Source of the DNA: Adineta ricciae
Taxonomy: Eukaryota; Rotifera; Eurotatoria; Adinetida; Adinetidae
Direction of reading: 5' to 3'
DNA length: 64,000 nt
Assembly (NCBI GenBank): GCA_905250025.1
Contig: CAJNOJ010000005.1
Location: 574,999-638,998 of the forward strand
Part shown: piece after piece, positions 47,541-60,400 of the stretch
Layout: each line of letters opens with the position of its first letter
Position numbering within the stretch: the first letter of the stretch is position 1
Position numbers and translations under genes: made by a program
The notes under the pieces: model-generated
Databases searched by the model: none
What the model saw: the letters and a program-made list of their open reading frames with translations, nothing else
What the model was told of the DNA's origin: nothing

Positions 47541-49819
47541 GATAAAAGAACTGAGTGTCGATATTTAGAGAGACTTCAATTTAACCAAATGAAGAGTATG
47601 TGGTTGACGATAGCGTGGCAAAGCAAGATCTGTCTGGGTTTTTTTCAATCCAACAAATACCCACAAAAAAGAGCGATAGTCGAAACGATGACAAGAATGA
47701 GAAAGAACGCGGGAAAAAAGCACATGGCAACAAAATACTGTAGTTTTGTTTTTCTTCATTTTTTCTTCCTCTTCTTCACATCAATGAATTAACACGCGAA
47801 TGTATAGATCAAACAACTCTTATACAAATCTTCTCAAGCCTGAAAAACAAAAAGTACATAATAATTCCACAAAACAATGAACAAAACTTCGATCGAAATA
47901 TGTTATGTAAATTCAACTGATTAAAAACTACGATTTAGGTCTTTCTACTCCTTTATTGGTAAATTTTCCTCTAATATAAAAGTTGAATTTATAAGTCACC
48001 GTATAAACGATCCTTCGTATATTGAACAAATCACATCACATTGCCACGTTTTCATACCATCTAATTGTGGCTGTATTTCTATGAATATCTCACAAGCAAT
48101 AGCGTATCAAATAGCCAAACAAATGTAATCCTATCAATATATATCGATGCACCATCTCCAGAGAAACCTTACGATATAATTTGCTGTGGCGCAAAACAAC
48201 AACATGTATGTAATTATTTAAAAACATGCTTCAAGCATCATGTTATTTGTTATTGAATGAAAATTGTAAGAATATGTATTTAACGTATTACATCTGGTTT
48301 CGTTAGATCGCCTTGTGAGAGAAAGTAAACCGATAAAAATACAGTCATATTCGAAGGATATCGTTGCATAAAGTTGTCCTTCTTTGAGTCCAAAGAATTA
48401 ATTCAATGATGTTCTGTAATGAACCATAAAATCACTAGACAATGGTCTATTTTCAATGATCTCTCATTGTAAGGCTTATCTAAATACGAAATCAACTCTG
48501 CAGATATTTTTTGTTTCTCAATGCTGAACGATTGGCGGTGTTCATCATATCATTGTTTATCATAGCTGTCATCGATTGACTAAATCATGCGATGAATATT
48601 CCGAATAGTTTCTATTATTATTGAGCATGGTGATGAAATATCTGATCTATATAAATATAATATAAAATGCTTTTCGAATAAGAGAAGCACCTATTCAATA
48701 AAGAAAACAATAATTTAAATCAATAGAATCGTCGATTAATATCTACTCGTCGGCTGGAGATCATTGTGCATTTTGATTAGACTTTTTTTAATGTTTACTG
48801 TCAATCATGAAATGTTCCAGATGAGTATCTCTGTGTTTACTTTTATTCATTTTATACATTTTACTGATTATTAGGAGATTGTATGTAGACCTCGATTGCG
48901 TCCCATATGTAATTGATGTCAAACGCTTGGAGTGGCTAGAGGCCTTGATGGATACGGAGTTGTGACGTCAAATACAGACAGAAACCTTTTTGTTGTTAGT
49001 ACAGCAGAAAAATGCATCCCTTTTTCTTTCCAATATTCCTAAATACATATCCATAGATGATAAAGCGTGGAAGTGTTGTACTAGTTCGTATCGATCTTTA
49101 TCTATCCTCTAAGAAAATGCGCATCTTTTTTTTGTGGTTGACGGATAAAAAGTATTTTCTTTCTTTCTTTTGCTTCGGATCCAAGTATGTATATCGAACG
49201 ACGGATGGCCTTCTCTCTTTCTCCTATATTTCCCACGCATTTTGCTGTGATAGAATGAAACGACAACAGACATTCTCCTTCTTGTACTATACATATGAGT
49301 AGAGCTATCTTCATCGATCTAACAACAGAGAAAGGAGAACAAGAAAAGAGCAGGAATAGGTATTTCTGATTTCCCGTTGGCGTATCATTTCTTCTCTCTT
49401 GTTTTGTTTCTTTTCTTTACGCGTGGTATATCCTCTGCTTATGTACAGATACTTAAAGCATCCTGCTGCTCTGCTGCGACGAAGCAGTACAGGACAAATG
49501 TCTCAAAACAATTACGAATGCGAGGAGTTTGTTTATCATTGTTCTGTCAGACGAGTGTACACTAGAGGAAATGAGAGAGACGGTGAGGAAAAGGCAGCGA
49601 GAAGGAAAAAATACATCTTTACCATACATAACTTCTACTATCTTTTTTAGCGAAGCTCGCATAGCGGCATCGTTGTCGTTGTCGTCGTCAAACGATTGTA
49701 TCCGTGCAGAAACGATCCAAAAACGACAATATTCGCATCTTGAGTAATTCATTCCATCAAGCTTTGTCGAAGTTGATTTCATTTGAATTTTGTAGTATCA
49801 ACTCAAGTATTGTTTTCTC
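47541..49819. other. Intergenic 2.3 kb between ZNFX1 and the orphan gene
   Basis: It contains the ZNFX1 5' region and the leader of the plus-strand gene at 49820. Short ORFs at 48065-48256 and 49057-49782 overlap one another in several frames and show no domain. Pyrimidine-rich tracts occur (for example 49145-49170 and 49385-49425). No RNA gene was seen. Confidence 0.5.
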
Positions 49820-51811
49820 ATGGCAGCAATTCCGGATGAAGTACCTCCGACGAAAACTGATGAAGTTGAAGCATCGCCTCCAGTCGCGTCAACTGAGAAC
49901 GAACCTGTTGTAAAAAATGACGAAGCAGACATCAGCGCTACTCCCCAATCAACAGAGGCGAATGAAGAAAAACAAGAATCAAATCCATCTTCGGACTCTT
50001 CAACCAATAAACCAGAAGAAGAAGAAGAAGCTGTCGTATCTCAAGCCGTTAGTCCACCATCGGCGACATCGGATGTACAAGAACAAGAGAACTTAACATC
50101 AATATCGTCGAAAGAAACCAATAAAGAAAATATTAATAGCAAATCTCGTGAACAAGAATCTTCATCAACAGCAACAACGAAATCTCGCTCAGTTAACTTT
50201 GCTTCAAAAATTGATGAAATCGAGACACCGAGATCTCAGCCGACAAATTCAAATATAAATCGATCAAATTATTCATCATCAAAATCATCACGACGACCAA
50301 TTGATTTCATCGATGCACTTGTCGAAAGTTATAAACTTGAAACATCAGTTCCTTCTCCGAACAAAGAAGAAAAAAAATATGTACCTAAAACGAATCGTAC
50401 ACGTTTGAATCCCAACTGGCGTGAACATCGAACAAAACGTTTAATGAATAAATTAGAAGAATTAAGTTTATGGGATCGAGAAGAAGAATTGAAAGCCACA
50501 CAAGCTCAATCATTACGTGACCAAAAATGGGAACAAATACAAGATCGTCAACGTAATCATGATTTATGTTTGGCTTTAATGCGTCAAAGGCATGAAAGTG
50601 AAATGGAAAGTGCTGTGTTATTAGATCCAGGTGCAACAGGTATAAACGACGAAAATACGAGTGCAACTATCGCACGTGCCATGAGCTTGGCGTCACCCGC
50701 TGAACTTCTTGCGTATGATTTACCCACACCGCCACATTCATTGAAACGACGTCTTCGACAAGAACAAGAAAAAACATCGGATATGAAAACAGCGCTGGGT
50801 CGTTATCGACAATTTGAATCAACCATGAGTAATAAATTAGAGAAAATTAACCAAAAATTACAACCAGATCATGAAATTATGCGTGCTTACAGTCCATATC
50901 GGACAGCAATCCCGCCAACTGTCACGCCATTGTTCAGCGAAACCTATGCAACATTACTTTCAGTACCTGAATCGCAACCAACAAATAAATACAATCAATA
51001 TCACTATAATGTTGCTTCACATTTACATCAAGCACAACATTCAGCAAGTCCGGAGTATGAAACACGGTCGAAATCTTATTCAAGTCGTGATGTGCGTGTA
51101 CCATTGAAAGAACAAGCTAATGATTATAGTTATTATGATGACGAGAATATCGATGAACCTTATCATCACCATCATCATCATCGATCAAATCTTCTTGCTG
51201 ATGACGAGCATCATGCCAAACATCGTTTGAATACGAGTGAATATCATCCGAAATTTCGTTCAAATGCTCTCGACGAGGATTATCATCGAAAATATCGTTT
51301 CAATTCAGTGGACGAAGACTATTCATCAAGACCTCGCCCAAATCCTATCGAAGACGACTATTACACAAAATATCGTTCAACTTTACCATCAAAATTAGAT
51401 TATAGTCCACCAAGACGAACAACCAGTTTGGTATCACCAACTGCATCAGCGTTATACGATTACACAACAGTTGCGAATGCACCACGTGATTATTCATTTA
51501 TTCATTCTAGTCAACCATTATCGAACAGTATTCACCTTCGTAGTTTAAATGATGATTTAAATGCTATAACACGTTTTTCAAGTGAGACAAGTAAAAAAAT
51601 CTTACAAAATGCCACCGATTCAGCTAATGATCTGTCAAGCAAATTGCGTTCGTCGTCATCAATGTTAACATCGAAACATGTTAGCTTTACTGATCGAGAT
51701 GGCGTTGACGATGATGACTCGTTGAGTCTTGAAGGTTCATCGCGTAATTACTCATCGAAAACAATGTATCAACAACCTGTGGAAATCATTTCACTTTCAT
51801 CTTCACGATAA
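49820..51811 (+). CDS. Low-complexity orphan protein, single exon, 663 residues
   Basis: The ATG at 49820 sits in a good context (CTCATGGCA) and begins an intronless frame to 51811. Residues 1-150 are acidic and rich in Glu, Ser and Thr. Residues about 155-350 contain the only segment that looks folded: FIDALVESYKLE, RTRLNPNWREHRTKRLMNKL and a helical stretch WEQIQDRQRNHDLCLALMRQRHE. This is followed by LPTPPHSLKRRLRQEQEK and another helix. Residues about 440-550 hold His-rich (HHHHHHR) and imperfect tandem Tyr/Arg/Asp repeats (DEDYHRKYRFN, DEDYSSRPRPN, EDDYYTKYRST). The tail has SKHVSFTDRDG. No signal peptide or membrane helix. I do not recognise it; a disordered, cytoskeleton-associated or scaffold role is possible but unsupported. 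Confidence 0.75.
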   Translation: MAAIPDEVPPTKTDEVEASPPVASTENEPVVKNDEADISATPQSTEANEEKQESNPSSDSSTNKPEEEEEAVVSQAVSPPSATSDVQEQENLTSISSKETNKENINSKSREQESSSTATTKSRSVNFASKIDEIETPRSQPTNSNINRSNYSSSKSSRRPIDFIDALVESYKLETSVPSPNKEEKKYVPKTNRTRLNPNWREHRTKRLMNKLEELSLWDREEELKATQAQSLRDQKWEQIQDRQRNHDLCLALMRQRHESEMESAVLLDPGATGINDENTSATIARAMSLASPAELLAYDLPTPPHSLKRRLRQEQEKTSDMKTALGRYRQFESTMSNKLEKINQKLQPDHEIMRAYSPYRTAIPPTVTPLFSETYATLLSVPESQPTNKYNQYHYNVASHLHQAQHSASPEYETRSKSYSSRDVRVPLKEQANDYSYYDDENIDEPYHHHHHHRSNLLADDEHHAKHRLNTSEYHPKFRSNALDEDYHRKYRFNSVDEDYSSRPRPNPIEDDYYTKYRSTLPSKLDYSPPRRTTSLVSPTASALYDYTTVANAPRDYSFIHSSQPLSNSIHLRSLNDDLNAITRFSSETSKKILQNATDSANDLSSKLRSSSSMLTSKHVSFTDRDGVDDDDSLSLEGSSRNYSSKTMYQQPVEIISLSSSR

Positions 51812-53347
51812 AAAGAATTATATTCTCAAGACCTCACTACCTTTTCTTTTTTACTTCAAATATCACCTCTTCTTCTTCTTCTAATTCTTCATTTTTTCTC
51901 TTTGTAACGCACGTATTTACATATTTATATCTATCTTAATAGAATATCAAAGCACTTATACAAGTTTTTCTTTAACGAATTCGGAGGATCATGAACGATC
52001 GAAAGATGACTTTATCAAAAGAGAACTTTTCCTTATTACGTCTTGAGGACAAACCCCGTAGGATAAAAAAAGCATTTTTCTCCAGATATTTATGCATATG
52101 GAGAGAAAAGTCTGCAAATAGACCACGAAGAAGGAAAGAAGATCGTCAAGGACACGAAGAGTTGGAGTGGGAATAGACGTAACATTGTTTTCTTTCTTCA
52201 AAAACAATAAACAACGTTCGAATTAGACATCTGTCAACAACTCCATTTATTCTTAGAAAACGTCATTTTCTTCGTAATAAAATTATGTTCCAATCTTCTC
52301 AGAACAGATCATAGTCATTTATCTTTCGAAGACACCAACATCAACTGCGGCAGATCCGTTTTCGATTTTTCCCGATGCAGCTCGAATCACATTCATCAAG
52401 CGTCTACACGTTCCCGTGCGAGATTTCAATTATTGACCTAATCATTAGTCGATCTGTCACTAACTAAACATTGAACAAAAGAATACAATACGATTTTATG
52501 TTTCAGATATATCCATGACCTACAGCAACTGTCCTGGAGTGCGTGTGGCAACAGATATATACTCAATTACATTGCCACTCTTTGAAAGAGCACTCAAGCC
52601 ATACTAGAGATCTATTTGGATAACGCATCCAATTTCATTGTGAAGAAGAAACATATTGGTGTGATATATATCAACAAGAACAAGAAAATCCTTGTGCTCT
52701 CATATCAAAAATCATAAATAGAAGAGGTCAGTGAATGTCCTGAGAAAATGACACATGTGTTTGTCTACTGAATGAAACCCAACATTCAGAGGAGAAATGA
52801 CAAACAATGATAAATGTGCTAATTATATAACTTAGGATTAGATTAATCATCAGTCAGAGGATATCATTCGAAGGTTTCCACACATCGAACTAGAAGTTTA
52901 CTTCTTATAGATCTCTCTAGAATGAGTAGAATATGATCGATGGATTATCCAACAAGATACTTATCAGATTGAATACCATTGAACTATTTACAGATGATGC
53001 ATTTGATCATTCAGTTATTCGATATGCAAAAAAACGCTGTTTTCATATCATCAATAGAAATATGAGATTCTCTGCAAATCCTTTAAGTAAATAAATCACA
53101 GAGAAAGAAAGATAACGGTTTGTTCTCTAACGTAATACTCTAATTGTATCACTATTAATTATCTATTCTCGGTAACTATTTTCACTACTTTTTTTTTCAA
53201 AATACAATTCACAGAGATAAAACCTAGTCGTATATGCATATTATCTTCAACATCTACTTTGAATACATATACTGTCATCTATTTACATCGAATTCCATCT
53301 TTTTCTTCTCCTTCCATCACATTACACTCAGTGTAGACAGTCAATTG
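51812..53347. other. Intergenic 1.5 kb
   Basis: Likely the 3' UTR of the orphan gene and the 5' region of the coiled-coil gene. Small ORFs near 51989-52207 on both strands are uninformative. No repeats or RNA genes recognised. Confidence 0.55.
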
Positions 53348-54243
53348 ATGACGTCACAGACGAATTTTACCATATCAAAATTTGATGAAGTAGATCTTTA
53401 TCCAAATGGTACATTACCTAATCGTTTATTAAGTCCAATAACTGAACATTCGGCTGACACCCAACAAACATATTCCGATACTTCGAAAAAATCGTCCGAA
53501 TCTGTTTTGAGCAAAACCAAATCTCCGATCGATGAACTTAACGAAATCTTATTACCAAAATGCCATCAATACATCACATATTTTTATCATATTCAAACGT
53601 ATCTGAATGTACTACAAAAACATTTCAAAGCTCTATCGATTATTGTGAGTGATCTTCGAAAAGACCGACGTATAAATCATGTTATCGAACCAATCGAAAT
53701 ACGTATGTTACAAATGCATGCGAAACGAAATCAAATCGACAATCTACTCAACAAATCCTCCATAAAAACTCTTCTACAACAAGTTTGTCTTCCAATCAAC
53801 AAAAAAAACTCTTCCAAAAACTTCTTTTCTCTCCTCAGATTTTATCATCTATTCACCAATCAAAACTCACTGTTGATTACAACGAATTTTTAACATCTAT
53901 ACAATTGAATATGAACCAAAAAACAACTTTAATCGATCATTTGATGAACGAATATCGCTACAAAAAGTACCAACTTCACGAATATACTTCGAAAACTGAA
54001 CAACGACATCAATTAATAATAAAATTAACAAATCAGATTGGCCAATTTATTGTTGAACATGATAGAATACTTAAACAAGTAAATTCAATATCCATAATTA
54101 ATGAACATAATCGGCAATGTATTGAATTAACTGAACTCTCGCACGAATATGAACAAGTTAGTCAAGAAAATTATCTTCTAACAGCCAAAGCCGAAGAAAA
54201 GCTTCAAAAGCTATCAAAATTCATGTCCGTCAATCATTTTTAA
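53348..54243 (+). CDS. Coiled-coil protein, two exons
   Basis: Exon 1 starts at the ATG at 53348 (MTSQTNFTISKFDEVD) and runs to LLQQ at about 53780. A GT-AG intron of about 58 nt, ending in TCTCCTCAG, joins in phase to ILSSIHQSKLTVDYNEF, running to a TAA at 54241-54243. The product is about 278 residues. The first 60 are Ser/Thr-rich, and the remainder is strongly helical with heptad-like leucines and isoleucines (TLIDHLMNEYRYKKYQL, IKLTNQIGQFIVEHDRIL, LTELSHEYEQVSQENYLL). No named domain is recognised. Such proteins are often centrosomal or ciliary, but that is only a guess. Confidence 0.65.
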
Positions 54244-54441
54244 ACGCAAACTGTGCAGATAGTCTTTCCGTATGTTATTTCATTATTTCACGAGAAGAAA
54301 AAAAGGAATTTCTGCATATACAAAAAAAACGACAATGTTCTTCATTTCGAACAGAGAAAAAGAAAACAGAAAAAAAACAAAGAACTGTTTACATTTGACT
54401 GACTAGCTTGTTCCATTGTATTTGGAAGATGCATTCACGAT

Positions 54442-57400
54442 TTAAGTTAGTTTAACTCCGACCGAACGAAGCGGATAGGCATTGTTTGGCGAAAAATCGT
54501 TTGTCATTGACACCTAAAATGAGAATCAGATATGAAATAGCTGACGGAAAGATTTCTCTTCGAAGTTGATGATGCAATCCGTTCTATCCACAACCCCAAA
54601 AGTAACCATAAAATCATCTCGAATGGACACTTTTTGGTTGTGAACAGAATCTGATCGCTATTCACGAAAGAGAATAATCAAGTCTGGCGTTTCAAATTAC
54701 CATTCCGCTATCCACTGAACATTGAGAATTTCGATATGGCAGAACATCTGACGTAGTGTTTATCGTTGACTGATGATTAACTATTTTAAAAAGAAAAAAA
54801 AACAACGATAGTTTTAATATCTTTTGAAATAGACATACATGTTGCCGATGCGTTCATTGTTAAACTCATATCAAGTAAAGAGTTTGACAATGTTCTCGAT
54901 AATGGTCGCTCACGTTTATTTGTTGGATAATCGATTAATGACGAAACAACTCCATTTGTTGTCGGTACATCTGCCAGTGAACTCCATGAACCGCGTAATT
55001 TATCTAATTCGGACTGAATACGTAATCCTTCCATTTCATCCATTTCCATAATTGCTTCTTTGAGATCTTCACAGAATTTCGATCTATCATGTTCGTTTCG
55101 AGCATTGAAGGTGATCAGATTTGTTTGATTAACGTCTGGTTTACGTACAAGACGAATTCCATATTGATAATCTACAAGAAATCCCAACTTTCTCAATAAA
55201 AAGCAAATAATTCGCTGTCATTGAACTCACATGTTGTTTCGAATAAATACAAATTCATTCCTGACAGGCGGAATGCTTGTCGAAATTGATATTGCAATTG
55301 CTGACGTTTTTTACCCGAGATTTTCGTAATCTAATCAATATGACAAAACCAATAGATAAGCTCCAAATTCTACATAGATATGTGACTTACAACAAGTAGA
55401 TCATTGAAAAGAAAGACTTCGCGTTGATGTGCAGTAAGCCGTTCTCGCTTGGATAAATCATAAATCTCATACAGACGACAGTAGCATACCAATCGTCGAT
55501 GCGGTGCGATCAAGGTGGGCTTTTTACCAATAAGTGTCTGCTCGAATTTGGCCACTTGAGTAACATGGTCACTGTCAGGACGAAACTCTTGTGCACGGAT
55601 TCGTTCGTAAATGCCAGTTAAATAATCGATATCAAGATCTTCGCCATCGTCGATCGCTAGAATACAATTATGAGTAAGAGAAAGACGTCTGAATATGAAG
55701 AATGAAGTTAAATATTTGTTGACATAGAAAATTTCTCTTCTGTTTCTTTCTCGTTAGTTTATAGCGTAACAACGAGAAGCGAACGATGAGAAAGACTGGC
55801 ACTACTACATGCGAATGGTCGATGATTTATAGATGATGATTTTCTTCTTCTTTCGCAACTTACTTGACGTTTTTTTTCTTCTTCTTCTTCTTTTTCTTCT
55901 CTTCTGACATATATTTGAAGAAGAAACTATGGAAAAGCCGTTCCCTCTCTCCCTCTCTCTCTTTTTTCTCCCTCTCTGGCTTTTCTCCGGTTCAACGAGA
56001 CATATTTGCTTGACGTCCGCTTCCCAACTCAACTGTGATTTGTGAAAAGAATCAATCTATAATATAGTATTGTGAAAATTGAAATGATCGATTTTTTTTC
56101 TTCCCCTTTTTCTCTTCGCTCTTTTTTTTTCAGTTTTCCATCGATATTCCTTCTCTTAATGAAGAAAAAGAAACGCACTGATTTCTGTTTGTACTTTCCT
56201 ATCGCCCTCTCTCTCTCTCTTTTTTCCTTCATTGTCGTCGTCTTTTCAACATTAATATTATTAGTGATAGAGAATAAGAACTGTTCGTCGAAGAACTCAA
56301 AGAATGCGAACAAAATTCAATTTCGACTAGGAATTTGCAAGCAAAAAGACCTTGATATGATTGATAATGAGAACAAGTAGACGAATGAGTGAATAAGTGA
56401 ATGAATGCTCGTTCTTGAAAAAAGCGTTTTCTTCCACTTGTCTATAACGAATGAGTGTCGGATTGTGCAGCAAGCGGAAATCATCTTCCTCTCTATGCTT
56501 CTCTCGAACAACTAAGCGGATGATGAATCTGCAAAAAAGAAGAAGAAGAAGGAGAAGAAAAAGCAAAAACTATTGCTTAAGTAACGGTAATAGTCAGCAC
56601 GCAGTTTTTTCCTTCATTTGAAAGAAGAAACTGTCTGATTTGATTTTCTTCTACTTTCATTTTTCCTTCCGCTTACATACATATTTTCAGATGAACGCTT
56701 TTTCTTGATTCAACAAAAATGAGATTGAACACTTTGATTTGCTCAGAGAAAATGTCTACTATTGCAAAACATCCATCTTACACATAGTTGTAAACTATCG
56801 CCTACGTCAATCTCGATTAAAACAAGCCTTTAGCTATCTTGCATCGTGTTTTGCTTTTCTTGTTCTCATAGGCATTCCATTGTCAGAAAGAAAATGATGA
56901 AGAAGAAAACCACAAAAAGAGATGTAAATTGGTTTCTGACTCGACAGTACAGCATTAAGATCTTAATTAAAATATTATTCTAACGCTAGGAAAGAAAAAG
57001 AAATTATTACGCTAATCCAAAGTGAAATGCCAGTAGCTCAAATTCTCCAGACATTAGATCGGATTGATGAGGAACGACAAGCAAGCAAGGAGAAGACAAA
57101 AATGGATCAACTAAATCAAATTTCGCTTGTCACCATTGGATTGCACTAATCATGTCAATCTTACCAATGTGGATGTGCGTTTGCGAATACAGGGAAACCC
57201 TATATTTGTCTATATAATAGGAAAAAAGACAAAAAAATGCTACATAACTATCATCTCATTCATGCATCGATTTTTTCTTTCTTCTTTCGTCGTTTTTTGC
57301 CTATAATCTACTGTCATTTCTCTCCCTCTTCATGTCGTTTTAACGAGAGCGCATCGGAATAATGAACTTATCTAACAAAGACTTCGTTTTACATTCACAT

Positions 57401-60400
57401 CAGTTCAACATTGTCTAATCTATCTCATCTTTTTGTTCTCTCTTTCGCTTCGCTTCGTTAACGATATGTCCATCATCGTCAATGACAACATACTATGATG
57501 CTTCTTTAGTGGATGGAACATGCAAATCTTATTTGAATTGAAAGACGTAGAACGGGCAAGAGCCGTCATAGAATAGTCAAAATCTAAGCCGATGATTTTG
57601 TCTTATCTCGACTCATCGCCGTATTACAGTACCCAAATTTAATCAGATCTTTTCGGATAACTTACACTATTTAGAATTTCTTCTCTTCTATTTGTATTGA
57701 GAGAAAGAAAATTGCCAATAATAATGTGATGCTGGAAAAGATATTTCTCATCAAGAATGATATAAACCTTATAATGGGCGAAGAAATAACACTGAATAGG
57801 AAGAAGAAAACGAGTCTTACTTCCACATCATCTTCTTGTGTCTCTTTCTATTTGTTTCATGCAGCTGGTCAATTTGTCTGCTCGTAGTACTGTTTACTTG
57901 AAAAAAAGCGTTTCCTAATTGATTCTTGTCTGGCTGTGCTCTTTCTCTATATACACATAGTTGGGAAATGAGCAAACAAGTTTAGCTTCTTGAGAATATA
58001 CGGACGCGTGATTGTGTGTGTGTGTTATCCTTTCGATTATCTATCGATGCGCGCAATGCGGTTTCCATCCGGCTGGTGTGCATGCGTTAGTTTTATGTAG
58101 CTCATTAGACGAAGAAATACGAGAGATTTGTTTTGCAACAATCAACAGTAATAGTATCAACATCGAATGAATACACACGATTAGTCAAGTCAACATTCCC
58201 CTCTTCGATCCATTTCAGTTCACATACCGGTAAATTAATTTGGCACGCAATTCCTATATCGAATAGATACATACAAAGTATGCAGTATGTCGTCTGTCTG
58301 CGTACGTTCTTGAGTTTGGTCATCAGAATCAGAATGGAAATGGAACGGTTAAGAGGAAAATTTTACCTATGCTGTAATCCTTGTTCATCACGAGCGTGTT
58401 TGCAAGCAGGCGAACGAGAAGCATAGAAAAAAAGAAGAAGAAAGAAAGTGACAAATTGGCAATCAGTGTCGTTCGCTTTTCCTGCTACGGCAACTAATAG
58501 CCTGCAGTAATGGTGAAAGATTCATTATTGCGTCCTATGCGTATTTGCATTGGGAAAAAATTGACATTCACTAAATACATAACCAATCGTCACACACATG
58601 CACGCGAGAAAGAAATGTTTCTATCAAATTGCATAATTTCCTTTCAATTTATAGAGATACACACGTCGAAATGCATTTAATCTTACCCCGAAGATTTCTT
58701 ATAAATTGCTCGAGACGCATTTTCCTCTCGGATTTGATATTCCGACTGTGAAGGTCCGTATTCAGCATGATAATAGCAAAAGCTAATATAAATATGGTGT
58801 CGACATTCGACGATGGTGATGTTGTCGGATTTGTTGCACAATAGCGCTGTCCAAATACCTGAATAAAGGAATTCATAAAAGAAGAATGAGAGAAAATCTC
58901 TTCTAATGAGTCAATCATTGAATACATATTCGAGTGCACTTCATGTTAGACTCACCTTCATCAATTGTTCGATTTTTTGTGCTTCACCCTTTAATAAAAG
59001 AAGAAGAAAAAGCACGCAGAATAGATTCGAATTAATTTAACCATTGTATTGCTTACTGGCAATCGAAACGACGATTGAAACTTTCTCAACGCTTCATCGA
59101 TAGGCATATCGTCGAAATGGAATTCATTAACAAAAGCACTAAGACAAAAGTTTTGCGATAAGAAGGAAATAGCACGATTGTAGAGCATAACCTACTGTAG
59201 AACTTGCATTGCAAATGGATCTTGAAGATTACCAAGGTATTCACCGATCATTTGTCGACTTAGACCTTTTCGTGAAAGTAAAAATCGCGCAACTGCTTGC
59301 GGATTCGGTTCAAGGAAACGATGAGCAATCAGATACCGAATGCCACGTTCGGGTTTTCTATTCAAGGAGAAAAAGATTTCATTTAGTTATCCCAAAAGTG
59401 ATTTGCTCAGAATTTACTTATTGAAAATGTTGAGCCCAGCTCGATAGCAACGTCGACGATAAGTTTCATTCATTCGTATATTCGATGTTCGTTCATGTCC
59501 ATGTAGAACTGGTTGATGTTGGATAAGTAGTGGCTGTTGTTGATGGTGATGCAATTCAAGACTATTTGATAATGAGCATGAATTCGAACCGCTACTTGTC
59601 GATTGAAGACTCATATTATCACGATCCGAGCTGGTTGTTGATGATGGACTTATTCGTTGGGCAAAGGAACGGTTTGGACTTTCAAGAGAAAAGTCGTTAA
59701 AGTCGTTTTCGTTTGTTGTTATTGTTAACGAAGTTTTTCTTTTCCAGATTGGCGATGGTAATGAATTCGTCGTTGAAATCAACGTTGGACGAGGTTTTAA
59801 CGATAAACTACGAAGTGGTGGCGTTGGTTTTTGTGAGGCAAGTTTGCGTAGATGAATAGGTGAATCAGTTAAATTCGTATAGAAATTAAAGTCATTTGTT
59901 GGCGAAGGTGATTGCGTTTTAAGTAGACCATTGTGTCCATTTGATGATATAGAAGTTTTATTGTTAGATTCGATTAACATGAATGGTTTATGAGAATTTC
60001 CATCGACAAAATCGCTGACATTATCAATTGGTTCAGGATGTTTGCGATGGTTCGGCGGAGTATCAGTGACAATACAAACACGTTTACGATTTTTATTCTG
60101 TTGTTGTTTCGTGCTTTCGATAAAGTGTTCGAAATTGATTGATGGCAAATCTAGATGACGGTCAGCGAAATTCAATGACAGAGAATCCGAATTGGTCGGT
60201 GTATTCGATGACGATGATGAACTTGTCGAACAATTTAATAAATCATCGGCAAGGGCCGGCACAGCAGATCTGGTTGTTGTTCTCAAACACGGTTTTAATG
60301 GTTTTATCATTTGAATTGGATGAGGATGATTCACTATGCTATTGTTGTTGTTATTATCAAGAAATGTACATGATAAACGTTTATTTGTTTTCATCGTTGC

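Noticed and set aside
55805..56566. Several Lys/Arg/Glu-rich or Phe/Leu-rich ORFs inside the IQSEC intron
   Set aside because: They are translations of CTT and CT simple-sequence tracts in a region bounded by good splice sites.
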